Positions 25,101 to 31,547 of a DNA stretch of 64,000 nt are shown piece after piece. Both the position numbers and the translations under genes were made by a program. Where the stretch lies: positions 2,790,001 through 2,854,000 of the forward strand of contig JAVHKY010000010.1 in NCBI GenBank assembly GCA_035079385.1, written 5' to 3'. This DNA comes from Aspidiotus rigidus. Its lineage: Eukaryota; Arthropoda; Insecta; Hemiptera; Diaspididae. The notes under the pieces were generated by a model. The model did not search any database, had not been told where the DNA came from, and saw only the letters and a list, made by a program, of their open reading frames with translations. How positions within the stretch are numbered: position 1 is the stretch's first letter; each line of letters opens with the position of its first letter.

Positions 25101-27385
25101 ACGATGAGAGACCACATGACGTCCCACCTATGAACGAAGCGGGTCAAAGTGCAAAAACTCCTTGATTCACGCAATAGGAGGATACCGCAAATTCGGTCTT
25201 GCTCGTGATGAGCGTACAGCTCATTGAGGCAGACGAACGCCCGGAATTTCTGCGGGTTTCACCCGGAGGAGGGAATGATACCGTTAAGCTCGACTTTCGT
25301 CATGAGCTCGCGGTAAGAGAACGATCAGGACCCCGTGTATGACAAAGGCAGGCGAATGATCCCTGGGTTCAACGTAGATCGACTGCGGCCCCGTGTATGA
25401 TCGAGGCGGGTGCTTCCGCAAAAACTCCCGTTGTTTCTTGCCAAGGAGAGAATGATACCGGCGACTTCGTTTTCCATTACATGCTCGCGGTCAGAGATCG
25501 ACTGAAGCCCCGTGTATGATCAAGGCGGGTGCTTCCGCAAAAACTCCTGTTGTTTTGAGCTAAAGAGAGAATGATATTGGCGACTTCGTTTTCCATTTGA
25601 CCCTTTTTGGGCCCATTAACCCATTTTGGTGCTTCGAAAATTTTTTTAGAAATTTTATTCAGATTCAGCGCTAAATTTTATTTCAGAAGCGAGAAAAACT
25701 TTGAAGATTACGCGATTCTTTCAATCATGGAAAAATATTTTTCAATAATTCACGACTTCGGGAACCCCTGCTCTAAAATTTCGGCACATTTTTGTCCATA
25801 ACTCGGCTCAGGAAATTCGTAGAAACTTCGAATTTGGCTCAAATTAAAGATAAAACTGAGATACAAAATTCGTACATTTAAACTATACGTCTAACGTTTT
25901 GCGTTTTTGCGCTACAACAGATTTAGCGCAAACTCCCATTCAACTGGTAACATCTTTCTGGTCCACCCTGTATAAGTGTGACCAGCCGCCAACTCCAAAT
26001 TAGAGTGAATTAACACAAAAAAGCGTGAGGTGAAAGAAAATTGAGCGAGTCGGCCTTTGCTGATCACTAGTCATAGCTTTAAAGAAGGATCCGAAGTTCT
26101 CCTCCTCAGGGAAAATTTGTACTTTAAACGATTGGCTCTGGAGGAAATCAAAATTATTCGACATCGGAATGACAACGACGTCACCGTGTTGAAGAGGTAT
26201 TCCTGAGCAGGGATTGATTGAATTAGTCTATAGATGAGAACGATTCACATTCCGATGACTCGCTGATTCAGTCATGTCCTCGTTCGGGGTTACTTGTTCT
26301 TCCAGAATGTTTGCTTAGCCGAAAGCACTCGAAGTCTCAAAATCTATTGCGGTCTTTGCATTCGCCTTTTTTATACTCCTTTGAGAATCTTCCTTAACCA
26401 GAATATTCTCCTCACGGGGAATCCGCGATCTGTTTTGTTTGAGATGGGCACATCCCCAGAAAACGTCCGCGTTGTTCATCAACCTAAACTAGGTTAATTA
26501 CGTTGCTTAGAAGAATTTATTTAGTCTAGGTTATAAGAAATAATTTTAGGCCGTAGCCAGCAGAACTTACGGGTTCCTCGCGGCCATTGCAAAGCTTGCA
26601 ATATGGCCTCTGAGTTCTTCAATAGATTTTAGTACTGGAAAAATAATAGCCTGACTCCGGGTGGAACTTGCGGTAACCCTCGAAGCGCGACCGTTATAAT
26701 GCCTGGAATTATCTCGAATCATAGATTCTTAGGACTAAATTCACGAAATTTTCGAGTCTAAAATCAAACCTTTTACAAAAAATAAGACTGGATTCATCTA
26801 ATCGGTTGCAGGAAACCTACATGTCCACTTTATCCAAATGTTGAATGGCTTCCACATACGGAGAATGAGGGTCGTTATTTAGAAATTGGTGAAGAAATCA
26901 AACTGATAGAAAACTCCTTGTTCCAAGATCGTTGGGATTATTTCAAAAAAATCTTTAGTCCGGATGACCAAGTACCCACGCGAGCAGACACACCAACGTC
27001 AGTAGGATGCTGTATAGCTAAAGATGGTAATCGGCTTCTAACACAGTTGGAGTCACTCGGAACATCGTATGAACATGAGTGCGATATAACGGAAATTCCA
27101 AAGTATAGAAAACTTTCAATTCTATCAAAATCTTCCGGTAGCACCCCGCGTCACGCGCCTGACTCGCAAGTGTTAAGCTCTCTGGACAATCCCTTACCTG
27201 GCACGTCATCGGGATTTTCAGAAATTACGGAGTGTAGAAAGCGATCAATTCTATCGAAATCTTCCACCAGCGCTGAGAGTCAAACGTCTAAATCACCGTT
27301 ACTGATGAAACCTTCACCAGACCGGTCTCGACCAGGTATCTCGCGCACTTTCAAGCGGTTTTTCTCATTAAAAAAGAAATACTAA
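15936..27385 (+). CDS. Carboxylesterase-like (cholinesterase-like) gene, nine exons, catalytic serine lost
   Basis: Exons 15936-16142, 17027-17179, 17337-17493, 17568-17753, 17963-18431, 22784-22950, 23875-24022, 24584-24719 and 26812-27385 join with GT-AG introns and matching phases. They cover the alpha/beta-hydrolase fold: FFGIPYANPPV, SEDCLYLNIYLPK, HPGGHFSGSG (oxyanion loop), VNYRLGPFG, LKDQVMALQWIKDNI, LFHKAIVQSGG, SKEG (acid loop), GAGHHDDLVYLF (His loop). The nucleophile elbow, usually GESAG, reads GAGTG, so there is no catalytic Ser although acid and His loops remain. A one-base frame break lies at 18,263-18,297. A ~150-residue Ser/Lys/Pro tail follows the domain. Hydrolase activity is not expected. 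It could be a non-catalytic adhesion or binding homologue, or an early pseudogene. No signal peptide is visible in the first exon, and one may lie in an undetected upstream exon. Confidence 0.85.
17027..17179 (+). CDS. Esterase-like exon 2 (SEDCLYLN motif)
   Basis: Acceptor TTCTTGACATTCAG at 17,026 and donor AAG^GTTTGT at 17,179/17,180, phase 0 on both sides. Encodes PPEPYKRR and SEDCLYLNIYLPK, the second conserved signature of type-B carboxylesterases. The Cys is the one that normally forms the first disulfide. Confidence 0.8.
17337..17493 (+). CDS. Esterase-like exon 3 (oxyanion loop)
   Basis: Acceptor TTTACATTTACAG, donor TTTTG^GTAAGC. Encodes PVLVYFHPGGHFSGSG and VNYRLGPFG. The oxyanion loop reads HPGGHF where HGGGF/HGGAF is usual, a further departure in an active-site segment. 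Confidence 0.75.
17568..17753 (+). CDS. Esterase-like exon 4 (nucleophile elbow GAGTG)
   Basis: Acceptor TTTAAACAG, donor AAAG^GTGAGA, phase 1. Encodes LKDQVMALQWIKDNI and VTICGAGTGGTCVNF. In active family members the same place reads G-E-S-A-G-G; here Glu, Ser and Ala are replaced by Ala, Gly and Thr, while the surrounding glycines and the strand are kept. Confidence 0.85.
17963..18431 (+). CDS. Esterase-like exon 5, contains a one-base frame break
   Basis: Begins GLFHKAIVQSGGIYCPWGF in phase with exon 4. The frame runs to a stop at 18,298. The family sequence then continues in the next frame from at least 18,263 (PEDAFIPKPPSDKIEELM, VVPILAGINSKEGYI) to donor A^GTAAGA at 18,432. Either one base is inserted in 18,263-18,297, or a very short 55-nt intron (18,233-18,287, GTTTTA...CTTAG) is used, which also restores frame. 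The inserted-base reading preserves the family-like NGFIPLL segment better. Confidence 0.75.
18524..18790. mobile_element. Small foldback element in the esterase intron
   Basis: GGATAGTATAGCGTTTGCCT near 18,544 is mirrored by AGGCAAACGCTATACTATCC near 18,747. The arms extend to about 80 bp with mismatches (TAAACAAAACTT mirrored by AAGTTTTGTTTA), leaving a spacer of ~60 bp. It sits ~100 bp inside the 5' end of the 4.35-kb intron. A 40-codon open frame across the right arm is incidental. Confidence 0.7.
18954..19400 (+). mobile_element. MITE family A, copy 1 (right end missing)
   Basis: Starts CACGGTATAAGATGAAGAGG and ends GTGTCATTACCTCTTCAT. The body is nearly identical, in reverse orientation, to 19,976-20,437. 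The last 11 bases of the right terminus, present in copy 2 (CTTATACCGTG), are absent, and family B begins at once. A 70-codon frame (18,998-19,210) is conserved in both copies but has no recognised domain. Confidence 0.85.
19399..19754 (+). mobile_element. MITE family B, copy 1
   Basis: ATTGGGATGTTAACCTATG at the left and the mirrored TTGGGTTAACATCCCAAT at the right bound 356 bp. An inverted copy of the same length lies at 20,874-21,229. It abuts the truncated end of family A copy 1. Confidence 0.85.
19775..19925. repeat. Dispersed repeat, copy 2
   Basis: Diverged match to 12,605-12,745 in the same orientation, sharing CTACAAGGAATAACAAT and TTTTCAAACTCAT. MITE A copy 2 is inserted shortly downstream. 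Confidence 0.55.
19976..20437 (-). mobile_element. MITE family A, copy 2, complete, with 8-bp target duplication
   Basis: 462 bp bounded by CACGGTATAAGATGAAGAGG and its mirror CCTCTTCATCTTATACCGTG. The flanking octamer GTGAAAAT is present at 19,968-19,975 and again at 20,438-20,445. An exact 8-bp duplication and CA...TG ends are the marks of the hAT superfamily, so this is a non-autonomous hAT-type element. Confidence 0.9.
20874..21229 (-). mobile_element. MITE family B, copy 2 (inverted)
   Basis: 356 bp from ATTGGGATGTTAACCTAAG to GGTCAACATCCCAAT, matching copy 1 in reverse with scattered differences. The internal mirrored marker is AATCGTCACCCAGAAATT against AATTTCTGGGTGACGATT. Confidence 0.85.
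21272..21402. repeat. Inverted repeat over zinc-finger-like debris
   Basis: GTTATCAAGTTAGTAGT (about 21,281) is mirrored by ACTACCAACTTGATAAC (about 21,380). Downstream on the plus strand come short phrases resembling C2H2 linker and finger ends (HTRTGEALCDRTFKSELSL). The phrases are too broken to call a gene; I read this as an eroded zinc-finger fragment duplicated head-to-head. Confidence 0.45.
22265..22510. mobile_element. Small inverted-repeat element
   Basis: TATGGACTGCGCGAA (about 22,298) is mirrored by TTCGCGCAGTCCATA (about 22,462). CTTTGACTATAG near 22,274 is mirrored by CTGTATAGTCAAAG near 22,489. The arms are ~50 bp with mismatches, and the whole is ~245 bp, inside the 4.35-kb esterase intron. 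Confidence 0.6.
22784..22950 (+). CDS. Esterase-like exon 6
   Basis: After a 4.35-kb MITE-filled intron, acceptor TTTCTTTTTCAG leads to LDTNWARNKEDFIKFLVVNR and SLDIDIEEGLID, the family's LD-D-W...SLDI-x-EE-x-GLIDL block. Donor GAT^GTGAGT, phase 0. Confidence 0.85.
23020..23168. mobile_element. 149-bp MITE, AGTGGCGT ends
   Basis: AGTGGCGTCGC at 23,020-23,030 and GCTACGCCACT at 23,158-23,168 are inverted with one mismatch. It lies in the intron between esterase exons 6 and 7. Confidence 0.65.
23463..23612. repeat. Near-perfect hairpin, 35-bp stem
   Basis: TAGCCAAACCCAACCAAGCG... (23,480-23,514) is mirrored at 23,559-23,593 with a single mismatch across 35 bp and a 44-nt loop. A weaker stem continues ~18 bp outward. 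It is in the intron between esterase exons 6 and 7. It may be a young foldback or a small-RNA hairpin. Confidence 0.8.
23875..24022 (+). CDS. Esterase-like exon 7
   Basis: Acceptor TTTTGATTATAG gives FCTDLCFHRFYDNFKFGKSE and PLYVYQFTFVSDMNS in frame with exon 6. Donor AGTG^GTAGGT, phase 1. An alternative acceptor, GTACAG, ten bases further in would break the frame. Confidence 0.85.
24584..24719 (+). CDS. Esterase-like exon 8 (His loop)
   Basis: Encodes GAGHHDDLVYLF, the catalytic-His loop (usual pattern G-V/A-S-H-G-D-D-L), then MCSLWASFCRTG. The general-base His is present. Donor GG^GTGAGT, phase 2. Confidence 0.85.
25000..25600. repeat. Degenerate tandem repeat, ~105-120-bp unit
   Basis: The phrase AGATCGACT...CCCCGTGTATGATC...GCGGGTGCTTCCGCAAAAACTC recurs at about 25,376 and 25,495 with high identity. 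Older copies begin near 25,003, 25,109 and 25,318 (GAGAGATCGACTAGGG, GAGAGACCACATGACG, GAACGATCAGGACCCC). The block is inside the esterase intron 24,720-26,811 and is much more GC-rich than its surroundings. Confidence 0.75.
26812..27385 (+). CDS. Esterase-like exon 9 with long low-complexity tail
   Basis: Begins GKPTCPLYPNVEWLP and YLEIGEEIKLIENSLFQDRW, the normal end of the domain. About 150 further residues follow to the stop at 27,383, rich in Ser, Lys and Pro. The tail holds a diverged internal duplication: KLSILSKSSGS and KRSILSKSSTS, each preceded by EIT/EIP. No transmembrane helix is visible. The tail is long for a secreted esterase and may be a cytoplasmic or interaction segment. Confidence 0.8.
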
Positions 27386-27631
27386 CTTTGAAAGTTTGAC
27401 GCTCAACATTGTTTATAGACTTACTCGTACTCATCAGACATTAGATCCCGCCAATTTTTCAGAATTATTGAAAATGGTACTCATCCATTAACAAGTACAC
27501 CCTTGTATTCAACTTCAACGATAAAAATTAGTCCGACCTAGTTTTTTAAACCTATTATTCGTTAGTGTGAATCGTAAAAGTATTAATTAATTGTTCGTGT
27601 TTTATTCCACAGGCATTTTTGTGAATTATTA

Positions 27632-27826
27632 TTGTTATTATTATCATCATCATTTCGCAATATTATTATGACAGCTAATAATATAAGGTACAAGACTCGT
27701 ATTTTATACTTTGCTAGAAAATGGTTGGAACGCGAGAGAAATAGTTCATCAGTTTTTTCGCCGAATACAGCGAATAACAAAGTTACCATTGTTGATGATG
27801 CAAGCTTTTATCAAGTTTTAATATAA
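27632..27826 (+). pseudogene. Fragment resembling exon 1 of the 48-kb spliced gene
   Basis: The open frame ends KVTIVDDASFYQVLI. Exon 1 of the unrecognised gene at 48,318-48,605 ends RVTILNDASFYYLYVY. The shared phrase VTI-x-x-DASFY is at the same place relative to the end of the frame, and the preceding YKTRILYFARKWL loosely matches LKARIFAAVHFIL. The similarity is short, so common ancestry is possible but unproven. It lies 200 bp left of the foldback/Maverick complex and just right of the esterase 3' end. Confidence 0.35.
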
Positions 27827-28026
27827 AATCGCAGCATTGAAGAAGATTCAGCTACAAGGGCTCAAATAATCTCACCGAGACTCACGAATTTAAAAACAGC
27901 TGAAGTCGGCTCAAACCGATTTTTTACTTGTAAAAAGTGAGATATTACGCTCGACGTATACAGGGGGAGAGGGCAATAAACTATCTCGACGTTGTGGAGG
28001 TCCTAGATCATTTCTAGTCTGATGAG

Positions 28027-29391
28027 AAAAGGCTCTAGCCGGGTAAGGGGAGGAAAATGGCCTTGGTCGAAAAATGTTTCAAATATCCGTCAAAATGTTG
28101 TCCCTAATGAGAAAACTCGAAACCCGAAAAATTGGACCCATCCGCAAACCCCCATATGGGCTGCAGAGTCATTTTTTGGCCTAAAATCCAAATGGCTGTA
28201 TCTCAGACAATAATGATCGCACAGCAATGTAACTTGGGCACATTTTAGGATATGCGAACGTTCATCCATGGTATTAAAAAAAAAAATCATCATTATATTT
28301 TCCTGAGTTTCTAGCAATAACAAAACTTCAAATTCGAATATTTAAAAAAATCGGAAGGGGGGAGGCACCTAGGGAAAATCATTCATTTGAAGCGCCATAT
28401 CATCTGCTAAAACATGCATTAGTACCATAGTCCTCGGTGAGGTGGAACATTCCCAAAAAAATAAATATTCAATGAATTTCTGTGATTTTTCCATCAATAG
28501 CTGAGTGAACTACGACTGCTACCGCAGAGGATATATTCAATTTTTCACTATTTTCAGACTGTTCCAGCGACTGGAGAATTGATTGACTATTTTTTTCAAA
28601 CTCGGCGGACGTGTTTACATTATAATCGACCTAATTGATGAACGAAATACCTCCGGGGTGAAAAAGTGGATTTTCTCACTTCTCTACTGTTTTCAGACTG
28701 TTCCAGCGACTAGAGAATTTTTCAACTATTTTTCTCAATCTAACGCACTCCACCTAATCCGTGGATGTGTTTACATAAGCATTGACCAAATCGATAAACG
28801 AAATACTGAAAATATATTTTTGGTCTATCTACATTCCCATTTCATCTCGAGGAGGAGTGCGTATTTTTCAGCTCGAACATTGACTATTGATTTCACGCGG
28901 TCTATTGCGGTAGCAGTCGTGGTTCACCCCGCTATTGATGGAAAAATCACAGAAATTCATTGAATATTGATTTTTTTGGGAATATTCCACCTCACCGAGG
29001 ACTATGGTACTAACGCATGTTGTAGTAGATGGTATGGCGCTTCAAATGAATGATTTTCCCCAGGTACCGTCCCCCTTCCGATTTTTTTAAATATTCGAGT
29101 TTGAAGTTTTGTTATTGCTAGAAACTAAGGAAAATATGAATGATTTTTTTTTAATACCATGGATGAACGTTCGCATATCCTAGAATGTGCCCGAGTTACA
29201 TTGCTGTGCGATCATTAATGTCTGAGATACAGCCATTTGGATTTTAGGCCAAAAAATGACTCTGCAGCCCCTATGGGGGTTTGCGGATGGGTCCAATTTT
29301 TCGGGTTTCGAGTTTTCTCATTGGGAACAACATTTTGACGGACATTTGGAACATTTTTCAACCAAGGCCACCCCCCCCTCCCCTTTACCCG
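28027..29391. mobile_element. Large foldback element, ~500-bp arms, split at its right end by the Maverick-like element
   Basis: Left arm about 28,027-28,530 and right arm about 28,905-29,391 are mirror images with scattered differences, around a ~375-bp centre. Both arms read the same 60-codon frame (EKTRNPKNWTHPQTPI), one on each strand. The left tip is AAAAGGCTCTAGCCGGGTA. The matching right tip is cut off at ...TACCCG (29,391) and resumes 23 kb away at 52,847-52,859 (AGTAGAGCCTTTT). The larger element therefore jumped into the last ~20 bp of this one. No transposase is present and no clear target duplication was found. Confidence 0.8.
29386..29391. repeat. Left 6-bp target-site duplication TACCCG
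   Basis: Identical hexamer at 52,841-52,846 on the other side of the Maverick-like element, each copy directly abutting the AG or CT terminus. Confidence 0.8.
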
Positions 29392-29775
29392 AGTAGATAA
29401 GATATATTCCTTCTGGCGCACTTCCTAATTTCTCTAGCGCAGAGCACAATTTACTCATTTTTCAACCTCTTCAAAAATCCTAGAAATGGTTCAATTTTTC
29501 ATCATGAATATTTGATTGTTTTTAAGCTAAATATGAATCAATTCACCATATTTTTCTTCCAAGCTAGTTCGAAAATTTCAGAGTTTTTGTATCAATTCTG
29601 TATCAATTTTCTATATTTTTACCATAAATATATATCACTCATGAGAGCTATAATCTAACTCTCCTAAAATATGAGAAATGTAAGAATTTTCCTTCTGGTG
29701 CAGTCAAGCGCAGAAACTATTTTCTCTCAATTTCTGTCATTTTTCATTCAATTTTAAAAATCCTAGAAATCATCC
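29392..29775 (+). repeat. Left terminal inverted repeat of the Maverick-like element
   Basis: Mirrors about 52,457-52,840. Shared landmarks include CCTTCTGGCGCACTTCC, CCAAGCTAGTTCGAAAATTT, GAGAGCTATAATCTAACTCT and TTTTCCTTCTGG. Similarity fades inward into repeat-rich sequence on both sides, so the inner limit is approximate. Confidence 0.8.
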
Positions 29776-29959
29776 AATTTTTCAACTATATAATTAGCTG
29801 TTTTTAAACTAAATATGAATCAATTCACCCTATTTTTCTTCCAAGCTAGTTCGAAAATTTCAGAGTTTTGTATCATTTCTGCATCAATTTTCTATATTTT
29901 TACCATAAAATAAATCTCTCGTGAGAGCTACTTTCCAATACTCATGAAAATGTAAGAAA

Positions 29960-30620
29960 TTCAAATTTTTCATTCTAGCATACATTTTGTATCAATTTGT
30001 ATACAATTTGTATCAATTCTAACAGAAATTCAAGGAGTCGAGAATTTTGATTGCTTTTATATCAATTTGCATACAATTTGTATCAGTTCTGAAAGAAATT
30101 CAGAGGTTTAAAAATTTTCATATATTTTATATCAATTTGTATACAATTTGGATCAGTTCTGAAAGAAAATTCAGAGGCTTAAAAATTTTCATACATTTTA
30201 TATCAACTTGCATACAATTTGTAATAATTTTAGAAAAAATTTAACGAGTCAAGAATTTTCATACCAATTTGCATACAATTTGTATACTATATTATTATTT
30301 TTTAAGGAAATTCAAAGAGTTAAGAATTTTCATACATTTTTGTATCAATATTTGTATCAATTCTAACAGAAATTTAAGGAGTTAAGAATTTTGATTAATT
30401 TTATATCAATTTTCATACAATTTGTATCAGTTTGGAAAAAAAATCAGAGGCTTAAAAATTTTCATATATTTTATATCAATTTGTATCATTTATAAAAAAT
30501 TTAGTAGAGTAAAAATTTCCATACATTTTATATCAATTTGCATACAATTTATGTCAATTTTAGAATAAATTTAAGAAGTTGAGAATTTTCATACATTTTT
30601 ATGTCATTTTGTATAATTTA
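29960..30620. repeat. Tandem array, ~68-bp unit, about nine copies
   Basis: The unit contains TTTTATATCAATTTGCATAC, then AATTTGTATCAGTTCTG and a CTTAAAAATTTTCATA end. Starts are near 30,057, 30,126, 30,194, 30,264, 30,336, 30,399, 30,469 and 30,527. It lies between the left terminal repeat and the first gene of the Maverick-like element, where subterminal arrays could bind replication or transposition proteins. Confidence 0.75.
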
Positions 30621-30638
30621 ATAAATGATGTAAAAATA

Positions 30639-30923
30639 TTACTTTATTACGTGTCCACATATTGTACACCAAAGAAGTGTTCCAAATTTGCTCCTAGAAT
30701 GTTGAGTTTTTGCTTTACATTTGTAACAATTAAATTTAAGTTTCTCATCATGCTCACTACAATCCACAAATCTAATAAGAGTGGTTTCACATTGAGGACA
30801 TGTACTCATTTCTTTTTTTAGATAAGGTCTAACTTTTATTGTCTCAATTGATTGATTAGTTGATTTTAAACAAAGTTTACAATATCTTGTCAAAGTATAC
30901 ATCTTGTTTACTAGATGAATCAT
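30639..30923 (-). CDS. Zinc-ribbon-like small protein of the Maverick-like element
   Basis: 94 codons with three Cys pairs or more: CKLC near residue 15, CPQC near 42, then CYKC and a closing WCTICG (residues ~66-90). This is the spacing of tandem zinc ribbons such as those of viral transcription or elongation factors, but I cannot match it to a named family. Very AT-rich. It is transcribed away from the neighbour at 30,981, with only 57 bp between their starts, so the two probably share a promoter region. Confidence 0.55.
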   Translation of the reverse strand: MIHLVNKMYTLTRYCKLCLKSTNQSIETIKVRPYLKKEMSTCPQCETTLIRFVDCSEHDEKLKFNCYKCKAKTQHSRSKFGTLLWCTICGHVIK

Positions 30924-30980
30924 ATTAATAGTTCTTATTATTATTTCAATATTTTCATTTAGAAAATTTATTCTATCTAA

Positions 30981-31280
30981 ATGGAGGTCTACAAAGATTC
31001 TTTAGTTGATGAAGATGAATTTGATTTTGAGAATGTTATACCATATTTTAAGGAACCTATTGCTAGAACAAGATCAAATTATGAAACTTTAATGGATCCA
31101 CTTTCTGATAAAATTCAACATTTATCTGAAGATAAAAGAATAAAATATACTAAATTTATGGTAAATATTATTGCTCATTTAAGTGCTTTATCAAGAATTA
31201 TTGAAAGAGAAATAAAAGATCTAAATATTCCTAATAATGATTTAAAATCCGATATTGAAATAAATTATGCACGTAATTAA
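30981..31280 (+). CDS. Unrecognised 99-aa protein of the Maverick-like element
   Basis: Intact acidic, helical frame (MEVYKDSLVDEDEFDFENVI ... KFMVNIIAHLSALSRIIERE). No Cys cluster, signal peptide or membrane segment. Its stop overlaps the end of the convergent gene at 31,277-31,480 by 4 nt, the sort of tight packing seen in DNA viruses and Mavericks. Function unknown. Confidence 0.5.
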   Translation: MEVYKDSLVDEDEFDFENVIPYFKEPIARTRSNYETLMDPLSDKIQHLSEDKRIKYTKFMVNIIAHLSALSRIIEREIKDLNIPNNDLKSDIEINYARN

Positions 31281-31480
31281 TTACTTTCTATTCCCTCATC
31301 AGCTTCAATAATTTCTGAGTTGATATTTGTTTCATCTGTATCAAATTCATTTCCAGATTCATATCCAAGATCTGGTTCAGTTTGAAATTCATCAAAAATA
31401 GCTTCAAAATTTCTTATGCTTTGTCTTATAATTTCTCTATATATACTACCATGAAAATTTATTTCTTGAACGTTCTCCAT
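31277..31480 (-). CDS. Unrecognised 67-aa acidic protein of the Maverick-like element
   Basis: A short frame with a helical start (MENVQEINFHGSIYREIIRQ) and a strongly acidic C-terminal half. It overlaps the 3' end of the convergent 99-aa gene by 4 nt. It may be a real small gene or a remnant; no homology is recognised. Confidence 0.4.
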   Translation of the reverse strand: MENVQEINFHGSIYREIIRQSIRNFEAIFDEFQTEPDLGYESGNEFDTDETNINSEIIEADEGIESN

Positions 31481-31547
31481 TTTTTATAAATTTAATCTTT
31501 AATATTTTAAACAGAAACCTATGGAGTATTTACTTACATTTTTATAC

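Noticed and set aside
28022..28213. 63-codon frame with EKTRNPKNWTHPQTPI, mirrored at 29,215-29,421
   Set aside because: Mirror-image arms of the foldback automatically give the same frame on both strands.
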